Assembly: GCA_002710685.1 (NCBI GenBank)
Contig: PALD01000029.1
Coordinates: 155,757 to 219,756 of the forward strand
Reading direction: 5' to 3'
Length of the DNA: 64,000 nt
Source: Cytophagaceae bacterium
GTDB taxonomy: Bacteria; Bacteroidota; Bacteroidia; Flavobacteriales; Flavobacteriaceae
Shown here: positions 62,504 to 64,000 of the stretch, piece by piece
How positions within the stretch are numbered: position 1 is the first letter of the stretch
Layout of the letters: every line of letters begins with the position of its first letter
The notes under the pieces: model-generated
The model's database searches: none
What the model was told of the DNA's origin: nothing
The model's input: only the letters and a program-made list of their open reading frames with translations
Program-made: the position numbers and the translations under genes

Positions 62504-63616
62504 ATGAAGCTTATTAAAAGAACAACCCTTTTTATTTTACCACTTACCCTTGCACTGAGCTGCGCTGATGGCAAAAAGGAGAAAAGCACGGCCCCCACAG
62601 AGGAAACCCCCACACAACAGGAAAGCGTGGACCTGCTGGTCGAAAAACCGGCCGATGTAGATGTGCCAGATGGTATGGTATGGGTATCTGGCGTGCGCTT
62701 TACACAGGGGGCAATGGATGGTGACCCGTATGCCCTGCCCCGTGAAAAGCCGGCACATGCCGTGGCCGTTGACGGTTTTTTTATCGACAAGACCGAGGTC
62801 ACAAACGGGGAGTTCAAGAAGTTTGTGGATGAAACCGGGTATGTAACCATTGCAGAGCGCCCCATTGAATGGGAAGAAATGAAAAAACAGTTACCGCCCA
62901 ATACCCCAAAACCCGCAGATAGCGTGCTGCAGCCAGGTTCATTGGTCTTTAGGACAGAGCTCGAGAACGTGCATGGGCTTGATGATTACTCTCAATGGTG
63001 GAAATGGCAGCGGGGGGCAAACTGGCGCCATCCCGAAGGCCCAGATAGTGATATAAAGGGAAAAGACAACTATCCTGTGGTGCACGTTGCCTATGAAGAT
63101 GCCCTGGCCTATTGCAAATGGGCAGGCAGGAGGTTACCCACAGAGGCAGAATGGGAAGCTGCCGCGCATGGCATGATGCACGGCGGTATCTATACCTGGG
63201 GTGATGATGAGAGTGAACTTGTTGAAAAAGCAAATACCTGGCAAGGTACCTTCCCGGTGGAGAACAACCCCGAGGATGGCTATGCCCATGTTGCCCCGGT
63301 AAAGTCATTTTCTCCCAATTCACTGGGAATTTTTGACATGAGCGGTAACGTATGGGAATATACCCAGGACTGGTTTGATGTAAATTATTATGAGGCTGCC
63401 GCGCAGCAGGGCACTTTAGTCAACCCTACCGGTTCCACGGAGCCTTACAACCCAGAAATGCCCTATCAACAAGAGAAGGTCATCAAGGGGGGGTCCTTTT
63501 TGTGCAATGCCTCCTATTGTGCCAGTTACCGTATTTCGGCCAGGATGGGGACCACGATGGATTCTGCAACAGACCATGTGGGCTTTAGGACCGTGGTAAG
63601 CCCCAAGGATATGTAG
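62504..63616 (+). CDS. Formylglycine-generating enzyme family lipoprotein
   Basis: A 370-aa envelope lipoprotein (lipobox ALSC, Cys20). After a Thr/Glu-rich linker comes one FGE/SUMF1 domain: GMVWVSGVRFTQG, DKTEVTNGEFKKFV, YPVVHVAYEDALAYCKWAGRRLPTEAEWE-type core, and DMSGNVWEYTQDW. Both active-site cysteines of genuine FGE are present (C334 and C339 in GSFLCNASYCASYR), unlike GldJ/GldK, the gliding lipoproteins of the same superfamily. It could therefore oxidise a Cys to formylglycine in exported sulfatases, though no sulfatase gene is in the window. Confidence 0.9.
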   Translation: MKLIKRTTLFILPLTLALSCADGKKEKSTAPTEETPTQQESVDLLVEKPADVDVPDGMVWVSGVRFTQGAMDGDPYALPREKPAHAVAVDGFFIDKTEVTNGEFKKFVDETGYVTIAERPIEWEEMKKQLPPNTPKPADSVLQPGSLVFRTELENVHGLDDYSQWWKWQRGANWRHPEGPDSDIKGKDNYPVVHVAYEDALAYCKWAGRRLPTEAEWEAAAHGMMHGGIYTWGDDESELVEKANTWQGTFPVENNPEDGYAHVAPVKSFSPNSLGIFDMSGNVWEYTQDWFDVNYYEAAAQQGTLVNPTGSTEPYNPEMPYQQEKVIKGGSFLCNASYCASYRISARMGTTMDSATDHVGFRTVVSPKDM

Positions 63617-63729
63617 TGTAAAAACCTTTTGGCCTCAGCCAGCGTAAATGCCCATGAGAAAAGGATTTTATTTGATTTTCAGGGCATTGAAAGGTCTTCA
63701 AAAAAAAATACCCTAAATGCCCATTTTGG

Positions 63730-63761
63730 TTTGTGTAGTTGGGTAGTAAAACTTACATTTG
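63730..63761 (+). promoter_or_regulatory. Promoter of the tRNA-Ser/tRNA-Pro unit
   Basis: TTTG at 63730-63733 and TACATTTG at 63754-63761 with 20 bp between: the best -33/-7 match in the window. It lies 35 bp ahead of tRNA-Ser. Confidence 0.75.
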
Positions 63762-63796
63762 CATCCGCGTTTTGAGAAAGAGACGCAAGTTCTTTA

Positions 63797-63880
63797 GGAG
63801 AGGTGCCGGAGTGGTAACGGAGCAGATTGCTAATCTGTCGACGGGCAACCGTCGCCAGGGTTCGAGTCCCTGTCTCTCCG
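63797..63880 (+). tRNA. tRNA-Ser (anticodon GCT)
   Basis: Class II cloverleaf: acceptor GGAGAGG pairs with TCTCTCC (63873-63879), discriminator G at 63880. The anticodon stem CAGAT/ATCTG encloses the loop TTGCTAA with anticodon GCU, reading AGC/AGU. The long variable arm is CGACGGG..CCGTCG, and the T loop is GGTTCGAGTCC. CCA is not encoded. Confidence 0.96.
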
Positions 63881-63908
63881 CTAACTTTTATTTAGATGAC
63901 CTTTTAAT

Positions 63909-63983
63909 CGGGGTGTAGCGTAGCCCGGTCATCGCGCCTGCTTTGGGAGCAGGAGGTCGCAGGTTCGAATCCTGCCACCCCGA
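63909..63983 (+). tRNA. tRNA-Pro (anticodon TGG)
   Basis: Acceptor CGGGGTG pairs with CACCCCG, discriminator A at 63983. The anticodon stem CCTGC/GCAGG encloses TTTGGGA with anticodon UGG. T arm GCAGGTTCGAATCCTGC. CCA is not encoded. It lies 28 bp after tRNA-Ser and is presumably co-transcribed; more tRNAs may follow beyond the window. Confidence 0.96.
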
Positions 63984-64000
63984 CAATTACGGTGTCAACA

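Overview
The window looks like chromosomal DNA of a member of the Bacteroidota, most likely a marine-type Flavobacteriaceae. The signs are type IX secretion (T9SS) sorting domains of both type A and type B, a PorP/SprF partner, a menaquinone gene cluster, 2TM/LytTR two-component genes, promoters of the TTTG...TAnnTTTG type, weak Shine-Dalgarno sequences, and tRNA genes without an encoded CCA. It is mostly ordinary core genome: I see no insertion sequence, prophage, CRISPR array or rRNA.

Layout. 1-10.4 kb: a Lon-substrate-domain protein, lysA, a 1719-aa T9SS-secreted beta-helix adhesin built from exact 435-bp and 942-bp superrepeats, an OmpA-like lipoprotein, an alpha/beta hydrolase, a YciO/YrdC protein and a small DUF2945 gene. 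10.4-14.2 kb: a secreted M24 peptidase, a small secreted protein, and a VWA protein with a carboxypeptidase-regulatory/plug-like N-terminus. 14.2-19.0 kb: menE, a CPBP membrane protease, menC, a UPF0173 hydrolase and menA on the minus strand. 19.1-24.8 kb: two tiny overlapping genes, mnmA, yidC, pyrG and a DUF3820 gene. 24.9-34.2 kb: small orphan genes, including a SatD-like/DUF3307 pair preceded by a very regular operator array, then an S10 carboxypeptidase, a HAD hydrolase, a YjbQ protein and a pirin.

34.4-40.1 kb: a 1537-aa gliding-type T9SS substrate with ten Ig-like repeats and its PorP/SprF partner. 40.1-42.8 kb: a MoxR-like ATPase with a VWA partner. 42.9-49.0 kb: a fasciclin lipoprotein, a 1058-aa sortilin-type propeller protein, and a divergent phosphatidate-phosphatase/diacylglycerol-kinase pair. 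49.0-54.0 kb: Cu/Zn SOD, an ECF sigma/anti-sigma pair, a LETM1-related protein and a DUF2254 membrane protein. 54.0-57.2 kb: a LytS/LytTR two-component operon carrying four copies of the 2TM domain. 57.5-63.6 kb: sulfur-handling MBL-rhodanese genes, a universal stress protein, a deacetylase/acetyltransferase pair and a formylglycine-generating-enzyme-like lipoprotein. tRNA-Ser(GCU) and tRNA-Pro(UGG) close the window.

Two signals go beyond gene annotation. First, a family of short palindromes (cores GGCTTTCGCC, CGCTTTCGCGAAAGCG, GGCTGCAGCC, CGCTTAAAGCG) recurs more than two dozen times, between genes, across stop codons and inside reading frames. Second, a 29-bp-period array of CTTATAAA/TTTATAAG half-sites covers the promoter of the SatD-like gene, which also appears to be leaderless.
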